NCBI GenBank assembly: GCA_030040725.1
Contig: JASHTD010000333.1
Location: 1-9,021 of the forward strand
Direction: 5' to 3'
Origin: Candidatus Sulfotelmatobacter sp.
GTDB taxonomy: Bacteria > Acidobacteriota > Terriglobia > Terriglobales > Acidobacteriaceae
DNA length: 9,021 nucleotides
Shown here: positions 7,438-9,021 of the stretch, piece after piece
How positions within the stretch are numbered: the first letter of the stretch is position 1
Layout: the number at the start of each line of letters is the position of its first letter
Translations under genes and position numbers: made by a program
The notes under the pieces: model-generated
Database searches by the model: none
Told to the model about the DNA's origin: nothing
Seen by the model: only the letters and a program-made list of their open reading frames with translations

Positions 7438-9021
7438 TTAGGATTTCACTCTTCGCTGGTGTGTGCTGGGGATGCGCATATCTTCCCGATACTTGGCCAC
7501 GGTCCGGCGCGTGACCTGGATGCCTTGTGATTGCAAAATTCGCGTAAGTTGCTCGTCGGTGAGAGGGCGCGCCGGGTCTTCTTCTTCGATGAGCTTCTTG
7601 ACGCGGCGTTTCAGGATCAGCAGCGAAGTGCTGCCACCCTCCGGGCCTTGCACGCTTTCGCTGAAGAAATAGCGCAACTCGAAAACGCCCTGCGGCGTGT
7701 GCGCGTATTTGCTGGCCACGGCACGGCTCACGGTCGAGGGATGGACCCCGATTTCTTCGGCGACCTCCTTAATCATCATGGGCTTGAGGAAGTCGATGCC
7801 TTTTTCCAGAAAATCGTATTGCCGCGCGACGATGCAGTAACACACTTTGGTGATCGTCTGCTTGCGCTGCTCGATGTTCTTGATGAGCTGGATGGCGCTC
7901 TTATAGCGCTCTTTGACGTAGTCGCGCGTGTTCTTGTCGTTGGTGTCGCGGGTGACCAGCTTTTTGTAGGCCGGGTTGAGGCGGAGCTGCGGCAGATCGT
8001 CATCGTTCATGATGACGAGCCACTCGTCTCCGTGCTTGACGAAGGCGACATCGGGCTCGATCAGCCGCGCCTGCACTTTGTTGTATTGCAGCCCGGGACG
8101 CGGATCGAGCGTGCGGATGTAATCGAGCGCATGCTGCACAGCCTCAGGCGGCCGTCCGATGGCCTTGGCGATTTCCTTGTGCTGTTTGCCCGTCAGGGCG
8201 CGCAAGTGCTGGTCGGCGATGGCGATGGCATCCTGAAGCACCTGCGCCGTGCCATTGACGGGCTTGCTTCCGTTTTTCTGGTAGTCAAGCTGAGCCTGAT
8301 GATAGCGAAGCTGACGAAGCAGGCACTCGCGCAGGTCGCGGCAGGCCACGCCGGGAGGATCGAGCTGTCGCACCACTTCGAGCGCTTCCGCGAGATCGGC
8401 GGCAGCGAAGTTGGGCTTGTAAACGGGATGCGTAAATTTGGTGGAATCGGCGGCCGGGGCGACCGCGGCGGCGGCGGAGTTGCCATTGACAGGAAACGAA
8501 GCATCGGAGCTTACCGCAGGCGAACTACTCTTGGTGTGAGCTGAACTTTCCGATAGGCCGTAACCCGTCTGCAGGGAGGGTTCCGTTGGGAGTGAGAGGG
8601 ATGCTTTGACTGCGGTAGTGCTTCGCATCGGCGAAACACTGTCTTCTCTCAGCATGACGTCGCTTAGCTCGGACTCGTCGCTCGCTGCGCTCGTCTCGAC
8701 GGATGCCGCTGCGATAACCGGCGATGCTTCTGCGGCCAGTCCCAGTGCGGCGGCTTCGCTGACAATCTTGCTCGCGGCCTCGGCATCGACTTCCGGCGCT
8801 GAAGGAGGCGCGATTCCCAGCATCTCTTCGTCGCTGGCGATGAGATATCCGTCTTCATTGAGATTCCCGATGATCTGCTCGGCAGCTTCGCGCACTTCCG
8901 GCCGCAGGCTCAGCGCACCAAGTTGCCAGGCGAGGTGATCAGTCAGCGTGGTCGGCTTCGATAGAAAATTCTCGAATGACGGCCGCTCGATCTCTTCCAT
9001 TTCGCCCCGCGTGCGGTAACC
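7438..9021 (-). CDS. rpoN: RNA polymerase sigma-54 factor, 5' end beyond window
   Basis: The frame is open to the right edge: 527 residues are visible, and the N-terminal activator-interacting region I lies outside. Numbered from the ATG at 9000, which is internal, the core-binding domain begins ERPSFENFLSKPTTLTDHLAWQL (5-27) and continues NLNEDGYL (46-53), DPPGVACRDLRECLL (214-228) and DPRPGLQYN (299-307). The helix-turn-helix is MMIKEVAEEIGVHPSTVSRAVASKYAHTPQGVFELRYFFSES (408-449), and the RpoN box is TRRTVAKYRE (497-506; the usual first Ala is Thr). Sigma-54 directs polymerase to -24/-12 promoters that need an AAA+ activator. Residues about 57-197 are an Ala/Ser-rich, low-complexity insert where relatives have some 20-25 residues. 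All the flanking conserved parts remain in frame, so the gene looks functional. hpf follows downstream, as in many bacteria. Confidence 0.95.
   Translation of the reverse strand, partial: GYRTRGEMEEIERPSFENFLSKPTTLTDHLAWQLGALSLRPEVREAAEQIIGNLNEDGYLIASDEEMLGIAPPSAPEVDAEAASKIVSEAAALGLAAEASPVIAAASVETSAASDESELSDVMLREDSVSPMRSTTAVKASLSLPTEPSLQTGYGLSESSAHTKSSSPAVSSDASFPVNGNSAAAAVAPAADSTKFTHPVYKPNFAAADLAEALEVVRQLDPPGVACRDLRECLLRQLRYHQAQLDYQKNGSKPVNGTAQVLQDAIAIADQHLRALTGKQHKEIAKAIGRPPEAVQHALDYIRTLDPRPGLQYNKVQARLIEPDVAFVKHGDEWLVIMNDDDLPQLRLNPAYKKLVTRDTNDKNTRDYVKERYKSAIQLIKNIEQRKQTITKVCYCIVARQYDFLEKGIDFLKPMMIKEVAEEIGVHPSTVSRAVASKYAHTPQGVFELRYFFSESVQGPEGGSTSLLILKRRVKKLIEEEDPARPLTDEQLTRILQSQGIQVTRRTVAKYREDMRIPSTHQRRVKS
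8595..8658. repeat. REP-like hairpin repeat embedded in frame within rpoN
   Basis: Read on the plus strand this begins AGGGATGCTTTGACTGC and ends CTCAGCATGAC (8648-8658). Between them a stem GTGCTTCGC (8618-8626) / GCGAAACAC (8631-8639) pairs at 8 of 9 positions around loop ATCG. The two ends closely resemble the AGGGATCCTTCGACT ... CTCAGGATGAC ends I recall for acidobacterial intergenic repeats, and the last 11 bases differ by one from those of the intergenic copy at 7403-7413. It encodes about residues 115-136 of the rpoN frame (VMLREDSVSPMRSTTAVKAS and on) without breaking it. Confidence 0.5.

Noticed and set aside
7531..8544. Long plus-strand open frame (337 codons) antisense to rpoN
   Set aside because: It mirrors rpoN in GC-rich DNA. 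The predicted protein has no recognisable motif, while the minus-strand frame is unmistakably sigma-54.

Overview
This window comes from a GC-rich bacterium, most likely a member of the Acidobacteriota (Terriglobia/Koribacter-like). That assignment is inference. It rests on the protein character, the gene order, and short intergenic repeats ending in CTCAGGATGAC, which I recall as common in those genomes. The DNA is almost entirely coding, with eight protein genes and no tRNA, rRNA, IS element, phage gene or CRISPR array. No stretch over 300 bases lacks a gene.

Right side (minus strand): the 3' part of rpoN (sigma-54) runs in from beyond the right edge and is followed by hpf, the long ribosome-hibernation factor. 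Left side (minus strand): rapZ, an MsbA-like lipid ABC exporter, and yicC, which runs off the left edge. rpoN-hpf-(ptsN)-rapZ is a widely conserved order. Here it is split by a 3-kb block of three genes of unrelated function, and no ptsN is visible.

Middle block (about 3.6-6.7 kb): a plus-strand mbfA-like gene (ferritin-like domain fused to a VIT membrane domain, for iron export), a minus-strand exported creatininase-family hydrolase, and a plus-strand ornithine cyclodeaminase/mu-crystallin-family oxidoreductase. The last two diverge from an AT-rich 84-base intergenic region holding a 20-base imperfect palindrome and an extended -10 box, which looks like a regulated promoter. rapZ and mbfA also diverge. 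Both lack a Shine-Dalgarno sequence at the annotated ATG and carry a TANNNT box 7-8 bases upstream of it, suggesting leaderless transcripts, though rapZ has an alternative internal start with a good ribosome binding site.

The most unusual feature is in rpoN. Its core-binding region is interrupted by roughly 110-140 residues of Ala/Ser-rich low-complexity sequence. Part of that insert is encoded by what looks like an intergenic hairpin repeat read in frame. A related hairpin repeat lies just downstream of the same gene. I see no defence system, biosynthetic cluster or other clearly new multi-gene system here.
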